The notes: generated from the letters alone by a model not told the origin. DNA of 64,000 nucleotides from Sphingobacteriales bacterium (GCA_028288165.1 JAQBOG010000014.1:62001-126000); one strand, 5' to 3'; counted from the first letter of the stretch, positions 1 through 8,571 are shown. Made by a program: numbers and translations.

Positions 1-90
1 GCCATCCGGAAAAACAGTGTTTTTATTGGTGATGTCGAATTTTCTATAGGTGAAACTTATACCGATGCCATAGATAGGTTGATAAGGTAG
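1..90 (+). CDS. LytTR-type response regulator, C-terminal fragment
   Basis: The frame is open from the window edge and ends in TAG. It encodes about 29 residues ending SIGETYTDAIDRLIR. The pattern AIRKNSVFIGDVEFSIGETY matches the last strands of the LytTR DNA-binding domain as it usually appears in Bacteroidota LytR/AlgR response regulators. The start, receiver domain and any partner sensor kinase lie outside the window. The call rests on this short tail only. Confidence 0.6.
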   Translation, partial: AIRKNSVFIGDVEFSIGETYTDAIDRLIR

Positions 91-160
91 TTGAGTATAC
101 AAACCACATTCCTCGTTTATTCTTCCGAGCTCCTGACAATCTAATCCGCTATTAATATCT

Positions 161-280
161 GTTTTAGGGCGTTCGGGCGGGCTTTTCGTTCCAATCTTTT
201 TTTGTCGCATTTTGACTGCGCTCAATGTGACAAAAAAAGGATTTACACTACAATCCCTAACGCAAAACCCTTCTAGGTAA
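161..280 (+). repeat. Dispersed structured intergenic element, copy 1
   Basis: The left arm is GGGCGTTCGGGCGGGCTTTT and the right arm ends CAATCCCTAACGCAAAA. The central stem is an A/T-rich inverted repeat, CTTTTTTTGTC with GACAAAAAAAG, around a loop of about 22 nt. It is followed by the small hairpin GGATT...AATCC. Eight further copies occur in the window in both orientations, always between genes. Confidence 0.85.
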
Positions 281-376
281 CAAAATATTAATTTGTTCAC
301 CCAATATTTTCCTGCCAACCCTCGCAGAATTTCAAGGGTTAACCGCAAAATTTTGGCTGATGGTATCACTTCCAGA

Positions 377-404
377 TTTGGTATCCGCCAGAAAAATAGT
401 TTTG
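377..404 (+). promoter_or_regulatory. Candidate Bacteroidota sigma-A promoter for the beta-barrel gene
   Basis: TAGTTTTG at 397-404 matches the -7 consensus TAnnTTTG exactly. TTTG at 377-380 is a possible -33 element, though the 16-nt spacing is slightly short. The start codon lies 22 nt downstream, implying a short leader. Confidence 0.45.
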
Positions 405-426
405 TTCTAATTATTACACAAAAGAT

Positions 427-2967
427 ATGAAAAAATTAATTCTTCTCTTAATGATGGCTAGCTCAATGGTTTTTGCCCGAGCACAGGTACCATCAGGTAA
501 GGGGGTTATAACAGGGACGGTATTAGATTCAGCGGACGGCAATCCGGTTTCATTTGCTACGGTTACTTTATCAGACCCAGGCACAAAAAAGACGATCGAC
601 GGCTCAATGGCAAACAATAAGGGCGTGTTTACGATTCCCAATATTGCCCCTGGTAATTATACGCTTTCCCTCTCTTTTATCGGTTACAAAACCAAAACCC
701 TGACCGGGGTAAAGGTTGCCGGAAACGGTACAAAAGCAGCGCTTGGAATAATAAAACTTGCTTCATCTTCCAATGTGTTGAATGAAGTTACGGTAGTTGG
801 ACAGCGGGCCTTGATCGAAGAAAAGGTCGACAGGCTGGTTTACAATGCAGAAAACGATATCAGCAACAAAGGAGGCGATGCAACCGATGTGCTTCGTAAA
901 GTACCCATGCTTTCGGTTGATTTAGACGGGAATGTTTCCATGCGTGGAAGCCAGAATATAAAGGTTTTGATCAATAACCGACCTTCCACTATTACCGCCG
1001 GAAGCGTCGCTGATGCCATGAAGCAAATCCCTTCAGATATGATTAAATCGGTAGAGGTAATCACTTCTCCTTCTGCGAAGTATGATGCGGAAGGCTCTGC
1101 GGGAATTATCAATATCATCACCAAGAAAAACACGCTACAGGGCGGATCATTGAGTATTGATGCTGCTGCCGGTTTAAGGGGTTCCAACCTGGGTTTAAAC
1201 GGCAGTTACAAAACCGGGAAAATGGGTTTTTCACTGGGCGGGTTTGGCCGTGCCGGGTATAATACGACCGGAAGTTTCCAAAACTCTCAAATAACCAGAA
1301 ACATCTCTAACGACGAAATTCTGAGCAACCAGGAAGCCAGCACCGAAAACAATAACATCTTTGGCCGCTATACCTTCGGATGGGACTACGATATCAATAA
1401 AAATAACTTTATCAGCTCTTCGGTTCAATACGGTCTTAGAAACTCCAGTACTTTTCAAAATGGGTTATTGATCCAGAACTTTCAGAACAATAGCCTGGTT
1501 AACAGTAGCCTTAGAAATGCCGAAGTGAAAGACAATTCCGGCACCGTAGATGTGAACTTCAATTTTACCCACCAGTTCAATAAACCTCAACAGGAACTTA
1601 GCTTTTTAGCGCTCGTGAGCCGGAACAACCGCACAAACAACTTTGTGAATGCCATTTTTAACAATGACCAAAGCGAAATTGACAATTATTTAAAAAATAT
1701 CAACGAAAGCGCAAACAAGGAAACTACGGTGCAGTTGGATTATCAAACCCCGATTGGCAAAACGCAGATCATTGAATTTGGCGGTAAACAAATTTTACGT
1801 CAGGTAAGTAGTGATTATCAATCTTATATAGCTAATTCATCTAGCTCTTACAGCCCCGTAGGCGGCAATATTTTTAATTACGATCAGAATGTTAGCGCAG
1901 GATATTTCTCTTACACGCTTTCAACGCCTTCCAAATACAGTTTCAAAACGGGTCTTCGTTACGAATATACCAACGTGGATGCCGCTTTTATCAATGCGAT
2001 AAAGCCGGCCTTTAATTTATCGTACGGTGCCTTGGTTCCGAGTGTAAATATTTCCAAAAAACTGTCATCGGGAAATACGTTAAAACTGGCATATAACAGA
2101 CGGATCCAACGCCCTTCTCTTCAATTTTTAAACCCCAATGTTCAGGCGGCCAATCCGTTGAATATCACCGTCGGCAATCCGAACCTTGATCCGGAATATA
2201 CCAATAACCTGGAATTGGGATATAGCACCTTCATTAAAAACAGTTCTTTAGGCGTATCGGCATTCGTAAGAAATACGAACAATTCCATTCAAAGCGTTCG
2301 TGATTTACTGGGAACGGATACCATTCGTACCACGTTTGCAAACATCGGCAAAGAAAACGCCTATGGAATGAGCTTGTATTCAAGTATCAATCTATCTAAC
2401 AAACTTACGTTAAACGGAGGCGTAGACAGTTATTATGCGGTATTGGACAACAATGTAAGTAATGCCGGCAATCAAGGCTTTGTGTTTAATATCCGGGCAA
2501 TGGGTTCTTATAAAATCGGAAACGGCTTGAGCTTTGAAGGCTTCGGTTTTTACCGTGGCGGCCAGGTGCAACTTCAGGGCAAACAGGGCGGTTTCGGGAT
2601 TTACAATCTAAATCTCCGTAAAGACATCAATGAAAAAAGAGGAAAGATCGGTTTAGGAGCTGAAAACTTTTTTGGGAAGTCAATTACTGTCAGGAATTCT
2701 CTAAATACCCCCTCCCTGTCACAGTCAAGTACCGATGTTCGAAACAATTTGAGTTTCCGGTTAAGCTTTACTTATCGCATCGGTAAATTAACAAATACCC
2801 AAACCCGCAAAAAGAAATCGGTAAGCAACGATGACTTAAAACAAGGCGGAGACGGAGGGCAAGAGTCTGGCGGAGGAGCTCCTCAAGGTGGAGGTCAAGT
2901 ACCGGCAGAAGGACAAAAGCCGAAACTTCCTCAATTACCGAAAACGCCCGCACCGGTTAAGGAGTAG
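427..2967 (+). CDS. Outer-membrane beta-barrel protein (TonB-dependent receptor-like)
   Basis: This 846-residue protein has an N-terminal signal peptide (about residues 1-19). A CarboxypepD_reg-like beta-sandwich (about 25-115) follows, then a plug-like domain containing DVLRKVPMLSVDLDGNVSMR and SPSAKYDAEGSAGIINIITK, and a long C-terminal barrel. This is the architecture of the OMP_b-brl_3 branch of TonB-dependent receptors. Members sit in the outer membrane and are thought to import ligands using TonB energy; the ligand cannot be read here and no SusD partner is adjacent. The C-terminus is unusual: after the barrel comes a basic KKK, then VSNDDLKQGG, then a Gly/Pro-rich tail. A paralogue at 43644-46109 shares the same tail motif. 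Classification is firm, substrate unknown. Confidence 0.88.
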   Translation: MKKLILLLMMASSMVFARAQVPSGKGVITGTVLDSADGNPVSFATVTLSDPGTKKTIDGSMANNKGVFTIPNIAPGNYTLSLSFIGYKTKTLTGVKVAGNGTKAALGIIKLASSSNVLNEVTVVGQRALIEEKVDRLVYNAENDISNKGGDATDVLRKVPMLSVDLDGNVSMRGSQNIKVLINNRPSTITAGSVADAMKQIPSDMIKSVEVITSPSAKYDAEGSAGIINIITKKNTLQGGSLSIDAAAGLRGSNLGLNGSYKTGKMGFSLGGFGRAGYNTTGSFQNSQITRNISNDEILSNQEASTENNNIFGRYTFGWDYDINKNNFISSSVQYGLRNSSTFQNGLLIQNFQNNSLVNSSLRNAEVKDNSGTVDVNFNFTHQFNKPQQELSFLALVSRNNRTNNFVNAIFNNDQSEIDNYLKNINESANKETTVQLDYQTPIGKTQIIEFGGKQILRQVSSDYQSYIANSSSSYSPVGGNIFNYDQNVSAGYFSYTLSTPSKYSFKTGLRYEYTNVDAAFINAIKPAFNLSYGALVPSVNISKKLSSGNTLKLAYNRRIQRPSLQFLNPNVQAANPLNITVGNPNLDPEYTNNLELGYSTFIKNSSLGVSAFVRNTNNSIQSVRDLLGTDTIRTTFANIGKENAYGMSLYSSINLSNKLTLNGGVDSYYAVLDNNVSNAGNQGFVFNIRAMGSYKIGNGLSFEGFGFYRGGQVQLQGKQGGFGIYNLNLRKDINEKRGKIGLGAENFFGKSITVRNSLNTPSLSQSSTDVRNNLSFRLSFTYRIGKLTNTQTRKKKSVSNDDLKQGGDGGQESGGGAPQGGGQVPAEGQKPKLPQLPKTPAPVKE

Positions 2968-3136
2968 GTTACTCGAACTACTACAGGATAAATTTGGTCT
3001 TCTTTAAATGCGCTTGTCACTCAGAACCAATTTGTAATAAACCATAATTTGAAATGTTTATGGTTGCTGTTTGTACTAACAGTGTACTATCAATTTGATT
3101 ATCCCCAACCACTCGCCAAAATAGCCATTAAACCAA

Positions 3137-3168
3137 AAAAGCCATCCAGATATCTCTGGATGGCTTTT
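3137..3168 (-). terminator. Bidirectional intrinsic terminator
   Basis: AAAAGCCATCCAG and CTGGATGGCTTTT form a perfect 13-bp stem with a 6-nt loop, flanked by A-runs and T-runs. It lies just beyond the 3' end of the tRNA on the minus strand and could also end transcripts from the beta-barrel gene. Confidence 0.75.
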
Positions 3169-3174
3169 AAGCTG

Positions 3175-3248
3175 CTCCCGAAGCTGGGCTCGAACCAGCG
3201 ACCCTCTGATTAACAGTCAGATGCTCTAACCAGCTGAGCTATTCGGGA
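3175..3248 (-). tRNA. tRNA-Asn (GTT)
   Basis: Read on the minus strand this is a complete cloverleaf. The acceptor is TCCCGAA paired with TTCGGGA, and the D-arm is GCTC...GAGC. The anticodon stem TCTGA/TCAGA encloses loop CTGTTAA, whose anticodon is GTT. The T-arm is GCTGG TTCGAGC CCAGC. The discriminator base is G and CCA is not encoded, as is common in this phylum. Confidence 0.96.
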
Positions 3249-3365
3249 ATTCCTGGTTATTTAGCAAGTTTCTTTTAAAACGTTGCTCCCTGTTTGGGAT
3301 TGCAATATTCGGGATTTTAAATTATTTATGCAATATTTGTGAGCAAATAATTTTAACTTTTTTTT

Positions 3366-4280
3366 ATGAGCTTATTAATCATCGGTTCTGTTGCCTTCGA
3401 TGCTATCGAAACACCTTTTGGAAAAACCGATAAGATTGTTGGTGGTGCCGCCACATATGCCAGTCTATCAGCGTCTTACTTTTGTGATGATGTGAAAATT
3501 GTAGGAGTTGTAGGCGATGATTTCCACAAGGAAGATATTCAAGAATTCACAAATCACGGAATAGACGTAGACGGATTACAGATAAAGAAAGGTGAAAAAT
3601 CATTTTTTTGGTCCGGAAAATACCATAACGACATGAATAGTCGGGATACTTTGATCACAGAGTTGAATGTTTTAGGCACGTTTGATCCCATAATTCCGGA
3701 GAACTATCAAGATTGCGAATTCCTTTTGTTAGGAAACCTTGCACCTCAAGTACAACAAACAACAATCGGCCGGTTAACTAAACGCCCAAAGTTAATTGTA
3801 CTGGATACGATGAACTTTTGGATGGACATTGCTTTAACTGACCTGTTGGAAACTTTAAAATTAGTAGATGTGTTAACTATTAATGATGAAGAAGCCCGTC
3901 AATTGTCAGGGGAATATTCATTGGTTAAAGCCTCTAAGAAGATTCTTGACATGGGGCCAAAATATCTGATTATCAAAAAAGGAGAACATGGAGCATTGTT
4001 GTTTCATGAAGACAAGGTCTTTTCAACTCCAGCTTTACCGTTAGCAGAAGTATTTGACCCAACTGGAGCGGGAGATACCTTTGCTGGCGGCTTCATAGGT
4101 TATTTGGCGAAAGTTGGTACAGTGAATTTTAATAACATGAAAAATGCCATCATTTTCGGATCTGCAATGGCTTCTTTCTGTGTTGAAAAATTTGGAACCG
4201 AAAAAATCAAGAATTTAAGTCAGGAAGACATTGCAGCTCGTGTAAAACAATTTGTTGAGTTGAGCAGCTTTACGATTTAG
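3366..4280 (+). CDS. PfkB-family sugar/nucleoside kinase
   Basis: This 304-residue protein is of usual length for PfkB (ribokinase-like) kinases, which phosphorylate sugars or nucleosides with ATP. The N-terminal GSVAFDAIETPFG and GGAATYAS match the substrate-binding strand and first signature. DPTGAGDTFAGGF (from residue 231) is signature 2, with the catalytic base Asp237 and the GAGD anion hole. The ATP-side strand VDVLTINDEEARQLSG is also typical. The substrate cannot be assigned. It is monocistronic: a tRNA lies upstream on the other strand and microrepeats lie downstream. Confidence 0.88.
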   Translation: MSLLIIGSVAFDAIETPFGKTDKIVGGAATYASLSASYFCDDVKIVGVVGDDFHKEDIQEFTNHGIDVDGLQIKKGEKSFFWSGKYHNDMNSRDTLITELNVLGTFDPIIPENYQDCEFLLLGNLAPQVQQTTIGRLTKRPKLIVLDTMNFWMDIALTDLLETLKLVDVLTINDEEARQLSGEYSLVKASKKILDMGPKYLIIKKGEHGALLFHEDKVFSTPALPLAEVFDPTGAGDTFAGGFIGYLAKVGTVNFNNMKNAIIFGSAMASFCVEKFGTEKIKNLSQEDIAARVKQFVELSSFTI

Positions 4281-4292
4281 AAGGAAGGAATT

Positions 4293-4485
4293 CGATAGTC
4301 CATAGTCGATAGTCAATGGTTTTTCCAAGGCCTATAGAAAGAAGGAAGCCGATAGTCGATAGCTGATATTCCATAGTGTTTGCAAAGTAGATATTACAAC
4401 GTTGGATCGTTTTAAATTCAATATGTCGAACTCTTTAAACAATGCGCTATTCCACTATGGGCTATCGACCATGGACTATGATACC
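4293..4485. repeat. Heptad-period microrepeats, inverted blocks
   Basis: Three blocks of 7-nt units are present. At 4293-4320 the units read CGATAGT CCATAGT CGATAGT CAATGGT. At 4350-4377 they read CGATAGT CGATAGC TGATATT CCATAGT. At 4444-4485 the same words appear in the opposite orientation. The last block reaches into the 3' end of the cytochrome b5-like gene and supplies its stop codon. The rest of the gap holds nothing recognisable. Confidence 0.8.
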
Positions 4486-4715
4486 AACACACCAACCACG
4501 GCAAATTTTGCAAATACAGAATTCGTGTGAGGAGCATCTTTTAATTCATCAGTTAAATCCTGCCCGGCCCAGTGCTCATAGTGTTTACCCCTGCTCCATA
4601 ATCGGCTGTTAGTAACGTCATAGATATTCCCCTTATAAGCAACCCATATTTCTGGCTTATCTTGCCCATTTCGCAATGCAAGCTGGAATTTTGTATAACT
4701 GGGAGGGGTTATCAT
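4476..4715 (-). CDS. Cytochrome b5-like heme-binding domain protein
   Basis: This 79-residue single-domain protein resembles the cytochrome b5-like heme/steroid-binding fold. WVAYKGNIYDVTNSRLWSRG is the typical first half. HYEHWAGQDLT and DAPHTNSVFAKF carry the two candidate axial histidines. It probably binds heme or a hydrophobic ligand and transfers electrons in the cytoplasm. Its start overlaps the lycopene cyclase stop by 4 nt (ATGA), so it is the last gene of the carotenoid operon and may serve a membrane oxygenase or desaturase. The final residues (about GVLVS) come from the microrepeat block, so the C-terminus may have been altered by repeat insertion. Domain call fairly firm, role inferred. 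Confidence 0.75.
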   Translation of the reverse strand: MITPPSYTKFQLALRNGQDKPEIWVAYKGNIYDVTNSRLWSRGKHYEHWAGQDLTDELKDAPHTNSVFAKFAVVGVLVS

Positions 4716-5404
4716 CTAAGATTGATTTGAGATGCCTTATTGCGGTTTTTGAAATATTCGAAAAACAGAATGTTCATCAGTAATAAAACCATGCTGTAAA
4801 AATGATCTTCAAAAGGGATGGCTCCGACTCTGAAGCCCATATTTTCTGCGTTGTTGTACATAACCACCGGGTAGCTTGTAAGTAATCCGTTCACAATATA
4901 GAATGGGATTAATGAGATAATATAAGCGAAGTAAAACTTACTTAAAAACTGGATTTTGCGTGCTTCTGCATATATAATGATTGCCAATAGTAAGCCGAAA
5001 GTAATCAATGTATATATGCGATCGTTAAACAGGATCAAAAAAATAATAGAAGCGATTATCAATAAGATACTAATAAGTTTTGATGCTGGTTTCAAAACGT
5101 CTTTTTTGATATAGTAGTTGAGACACTGATAAATGAATATACAAGCAAAAGGGACGGTGATAAAGAAGAGTATTTCTTCAATCGGGAGATTTAAAAAGTA
5201 TAAGCCAATTACATATTTCGGATTGAAAGACCAGACGTTGTAAACTGTAAATAGGTAATCCCAAAACAAAAAAATTAGTCCACTAAAAAACAAACCAGGA
5301 AAAACATGCTTCCAATCTTTATAAAATTGGACACGTTTATCGAACGATAAAATAATCGGAAAAAGAACAGTTAAAAAGTTTATGAGTAGATAGAGATAAT
5401 TCAT
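4712..5404 (-). CDS. Lycopene cyclase, CrtYcd type
   Basis: This 230-residue, very hydrophobic protein has about seven membrane segments and the LNLPIEE motif (Pro74-Ile-Glu-Glu). That PxE(E/D) signature belongs to the lycopene cyclase domain family, found as CrtYc/CrtYd heterodimers in actinobacteria and as a fused single chain in Bacteroidota. It would cyclise the ends of lycopene to give beta-carotene (or gamma-carotene) in the inner membrane. It follows the unknown secreted-protein gene by 4 nt and is translationally coupled to the b5-like gene. Family assignment is strong; whether it makes one or two rings is not visible. Confidence 0.85.
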   Translation of the reverse strand: MNYLYLLINFLTVLFPIILSFDKRVQFYKDWKHVFPGLFFSGLIFLFWDYLFTVYNVWSFNPKYVIGLYFLNLPIEEILFFITVPFACIFIYQCLNYYIKKDVLKPASKLISILLIIASIIFLILFNDRIYTLITFGLLLAIIIYAEARKIQFLSKFYFAYIISLIPFYIVNGLLTSYPVVMYNNAENMGFRVGAIPFEDHFYSMVLLLMNILFFEYFKNRNKASQINLR

Positions 5405-5408
5405 TTTA

Positions 5409-5939
5409 TTACATAAACTTTTTCAAAACGGATACTTCAGCTGGAGTACATCTTTTAGAATCGATAATGAACTTGGCGATGCTTTTAATAAGCATCGTAT
5501 CGTTTCCTAAAGTTTTATTTCGGTAATGGCTTACCAATGCTTTTCGGTCTTCATCTAAATTTTTACTGTATCCTAAAAAGGCTGGGGTGTAATGCTGGAT
5601 AGAAAACCGCATAAACCGAATCTCCATATTTTGAGAAGAAGCTTCGACTGCTTCTTTCATCGTGCTATTAGCCATAGCAACATACTTCATTTTATAATAC
5701 GGGTTCCATGCATGTTTTGCTTTTAACGCTTCCAGTAAGCCTACGTAGGCCGTAATCATGGCGTTATCACCTTTTTGGGAATGGAGCTTGTTGTATAAAG
5801 AATCTGTAATTCTGGAACTTTCTACCGCCTTGATAACTGCTTTTTTTATTTCTATAATTTCCGTTGCAGGAGCAGTATCAGCTTTCACAAAAAACGAACA
5901 GCCTATAAATAGTGTGATAATAAGTATGAAATATCGCAT
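5409..5939 (-). CDS. Secreted protein of unknown function in the carotenoid operon
   Basis: This 176-residue protein begins with a clear signal peptide (MRYFILIITLFIGCSFFVKA). The mature part is helical and charged, without a motif I recognise. The segment KMKYVAMANSTMKEAVEASS and the conserved-looking IRFMRFSIQHYTPAFLGYSK suggest a helical repeat-like or binding protein. It starts one base inside the phytoene synthase stop and is followed closely by the cyclase gene, so it is cotranscribed with carotenoid genes. A periplasmic role in pigment handling would be guesswork from context only. Confidence 0.7.
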   Translation of the reverse strand: MRYFILIITLFIGCSFFVKADTAPATEIIEIKKAVIKAVESSRITDSLYNKLHSQKGDNAMITAYVGLLEALKAKHAWNPYYKMKYVAMANSTMKEAVEASSQNMEIRFMRFSIQHYTPAFLGYSKNLDEDRKALVSHYRNKTLGNDTMLIKSIAKFIIDSKRCTPAEVSVLKKFM

Positions 5940-6775
5940 TAAATTATATTTAATTTATTACGAACCAAAGCCTGTGCCAGCAACCAAACTTTCTTTTTAT
6001 CCGACACCCGAATACGTTTATTAGAGATCTCCTTGGCAGAAGTGAGCATTACTTTTTTGTATAGTTCCAGGTAATAAACATAAGCAATGTAAACACCAGC
6101 CCGGCATCCTCCTGGTAGGTTTTGAATCCCTTTTTTACCTTCTTCAAAGTCTCTTAATATATCTTGTTGGATGGAAATCTTGTCCTGCTCTGAAAAATTA
6201 ATGAAATTTACGTTAGGGAAATAGGTTCTTCCGCGTTCCTCAAAGTCTGATTTAATATCTCTTAAAAAGTTAATTTTTTGGAAAGCTGCACCTAAGCTTT
6301 TCGCTTGTTCTTTTAACTTTTCATATTGACCGTTATCACCATTGCAGAAAACGCGAAGGCACATCAATCCAATAGCTTCTGCCGACCCGTAGATGTACTC
6401 TTTATAACTAGTTTCATCATAAGACGTCTTCTCCAGATCCATTTCCATAGAGCCCAGAAAAGCAGTTATTAAATAATGATCAATTTGATATTTGTTAACC
6501 ACATGCTGAAACGAATGTAGAACCGGGTTTAGGCTGATTTTGCTGGCTATGGATTCAAATGTTTTTAATTTGAAATCGGTAAGTAGCTGTAATTTGTCTT
6601 TATCATGAAAAGTATCTACAATTTCATCTGCGTATCTTACAAATCCGTAAATAGCATAAATAGGGTAATGAAAATGCTTATCAAATGCTTTGATCCCCAA
6701 GCTAAAAGAAGTACTATATTTTTGTGTGATTAATTTACTGCACTCAAAACACGTTTCATCATACAAAAGCATCAT
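5939..6775 (-). CDS. crtB: Phytoene synthase (squalene/phytoene synthase family)
   Basis: This 278-residue protein has both aspartate-rich motifs of the family: DEIVD (Asp50-Asp54) and FLRDIKSDFEERGRTYFP (Asp173 and Asp177). These bind Mg-diphosphate while two geranylgeranyl diphosphates condense head to head into phytoene. YAIYGFVRYAD is the usual N-terminal signature. It is slightly shorter than plant homologues but normal for bacterial enzymes. It is the first gene of a four-gene minus-strand operon and is divergent from phytoene desaturase across 81 bp. Phytoene rather than squalene synthase is inferred from the CrtI and cyclase neighbours. Confidence 0.92.
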   Translation of the reverse strand: MMLLYDETCFECSKLITQKYSTSFSLGIKAFDKHFHYPIYAIYGFVRYADEIVDTFHDKDKLQLLTDFKLKTFESIASKISLNPVLHSFQHVVNKYQIDHYLITAFLGSMEMDLEKTSYDETSYKEYIYGSAEAIGLMCLRVFCNGDNGQYEKLKEQAKSLGAAFQKINFLRDIKSDFEERGRTYFPNVNFINFSEQDKISIQQDILRDFEEGKKGIQNLPGGCRAGVYIAYVYYLELYKKVMLTSAKEISNKRIRVSDKKKVWLLAQALVRNKLNII

Positions 6776-6792
6776 AGGTAATATGGATTATT

Positions 6793-6800
6793 CAAACTTA
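6793..6800 (-). promoter_or_regulatory. Candidate -7 element for crtB operon
   Basis: On the minus strand this reads TAAGTTTG, an exact match to the Bacteroidota -7 consensus TAnnTTTG, 17 nt upstream of the crtB start codon. I see no clear -33 TTG at the usual distance. Confidence 0.35.
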
Positions 6801-6856
6801 CAAAAAAGGCTAACTATCTACATTAATAATATAAATGCTTTATACTTTTACCCTCA

Positions 6857-8332
6857 ATGGATAAACGAATAGCAATCATAGGATCAGGTTTTGCCGGCTT
6901 AGCTGCGGCTGCTGTACTTGCTCAAAAAGGTTTCCAGGTAACTATATACGAAAAAAATGATCAAGCGGGTGGGAGAGCAAGAATTTGGGGAAAAGATGGG
7001 TTTAGCTTTGATATGGGGCCTAGTTGGTATTGGATGCCTGATGTTTTTGAAAATTACTTTAAGCTTTTTAATAAAAATGTAAGTGATTTTTATGAATTGA
7101 AGCGCCTTGATCCGGGCTACCGAATATTTTTTGAAAAAGATGATCAGCTAGATATTTCTGCCGGAATGGATAACCTGGAAGCATTATTTGAATATCATGA
7201 GCCAGGAAGTGCTACGAAATTGAAGGAGTTTTTGAAGCAAGCGGAGTATAAATACCAAGTCGGCATGGGAGAATATGTTTTCAGACCCTCGCATTCCATA
7301 ACCGAGTTTATAGATTGGCGTCTCATTCGGGAAAGCTTTAAAATTCAAATGCTTACAAGTATGAGTAGTCATGTTCGGAAGTATTTCAAAAATCCGAAGC
7401 TTATTAAATTGCTTGAGTTTCCGGTATTGTTTTTAGGTGCCACTCCACAAAACACACCGGCCATGTATAGCATGATGAATTACGCAGATTTAGTATTAGG
7501 CACCTGGTATCCGTTAAACGGGATGAACGAAATTGTAAAGGCAATGGTAAAGATTGCACAAGATCAAGGTGTTAAAATTATACTAAATGCTGAGGTTACC
7601 CATATTGAAGTAGATCAAAAAAAGGCAAAGGGGATAAACACTAGTCAAGGTTTTTTTGCTGCAGATGTGATTGTGTCAGGTGCAGATTATCAGCATACCG
7701 ATCAGAAATTATTGAATAAAGCTGATAGAAGTTATACAGAAAAGTACTGGAATACACGAGTGATGTCGCCTTCAAGCTTATTGTATTATGTTGGATTAAA
7801 CAAAAAAGTGGAAGGTATTCAGCATCATAATTTGTTTTTTGATGAAGATTTTGAAAAGCATTCCTATGAAATATATGAGAAGCCCCAATGGCCATCGAGG
7901 CCCTTATTTTATGTATCGTGCACTTCGAAAACCGATGATAACGTGGCTCCGGAAGGGTGCGAAAATTTATTTTTTTTGATTCCCATTGCACCGGGCTTGA
8001 AGGATGATGAGGAAACTAGGGAATATTATTTTGATTTAATGATAACCCGGTTTGAAAGAATTATTGGACAGAAAATTAAAGATGCTATTATTTTAAAGCG
8101 AAGTTATGCCCTAAACGATTTCAAATCAGATTATTATTCTTTTAAAGGGAATGCGTATGGATTGGCAAATACACTTTCTCAAACAGCATTCTTTAAACCC
8201 AAAATGCGGTCAAAAAAAGTCGAGAATCTTTTCTTTACCGGGCAATTGACTGTGCCTGGGCCAGGAGTTCCGCCATCTATTATTTCAGGACAAGTGGTAG
8301 CAAAGGAAGTTGAAAAATATTTAAAGACCTGA
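6857..8332 (+). CDS. crtI: Phytoene desaturase (CrtI family)
   Basis: This 491-residue flavoenzyme has the N-terminal dinucleotide-binding motif GSGFAGLAAAAVLA (residues 9-22) followed by EKNDQAGGRAR. Its C-terminal signature FFTGQLTVPGPGVPPSIISG is diagnostic of carotenoid desaturases. It would carry out FAD-dependent desaturation of phytoene to lycopene at the membrane. Length is typical for bacterial CrtI. It is transcribed away from crtB, and the 81-bp gap must hold both promoters. No MerR/CarH-type light regulator is adjacent. Neurosporene or lycopene as product cannot be told from sequence alone. Confidence 0.94.
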   Translation: MDKRIAIIGSGFAGLAAAAVLAQKGFQVTIYEKNDQAGGRARIWGKDGFSFDMGPSWYWMPDVFENYFKLFNKNVSDFYELKRLDPGYRIFFEKDDQLDISAGMDNLEALFEYHEPGSATKLKEFLKQAEYKYQVGMGEYVFRPSHSITEFIDWRLIRESFKIQMLTSMSSHVRKYFKNPKLIKLLEFPVLFLGATPQNTPAMYSMMNYADLVLGTWYPLNGMNEIVKAMVKIAQDQGVKIILNAEVTHIEVDQKKAKGINTSQGFFAADVIVSGADYQHTDQKLLNKADRSYTEKYWNTRVMSPSSLLYYVGLNKKVEGIQHHNLFFDEDFEKHSYEIYEKPQWPSRPLFYVSCTSKTDDNVAPEGCENLFFLIPIAPGLKDDEETREYYFDLMITRFERIIGQKIKDAIILKRSYALNDFKSDYYSFKGNAYGLANTLSQTAFFKPKMRSKKVENLFFTGQLTVPGPGVPPSIISGQVVAKEVEKYLKT

Positions 8333-8379
8333 GTTGAATTTTTAAATGTATAATCAGCACTTAGAAAGCTGATTTATAA

Positions 8380-8506
8380 GCGGAATTTATAAGATTAGCT
8401 AGTTTTTGCGTTAGGGATGGAAGTGAAAATCCTTTTTTGTCGTCCCTGAAACGGAGTGGAAGGAGAGACAAAAAAGATTGAAACGAACAGCCCGCCCGAA
8501 CGCCCA
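8380..8506 (-). repeat. Dispersed structured intergenic element, copy 2
   Basis: This is a minus-orientation copy between convergent genes. The central stem is CTTTTTTGTC paired with GACAAAAAAG, so the tip pair is GTC/GAC. The right end extends through AACGCAAAAACTAGCTAATC to TTATAA, sharing an extra 20 bp with copy 6 and so helping to define the true element boundary. Confidence 0.85.
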
Positions 8507-8571
8507 GATTATTTTTTTACAAGTATAAATAGTCACACGCAGGTTATAAAGTCTTGAAATAATCGAAGATC

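Larger units (their letters stand above)
91..426. other. Intergenic region with dispersed element copy 1 and a promoter
   Basis: This gap holds one copy of the dispersed structured element (161-280) and, near its right end, a good candidate promoter for the beta-barrel gene. I see no ORF with coding character and no RNA gene in the rest. Confidence 0.6.
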
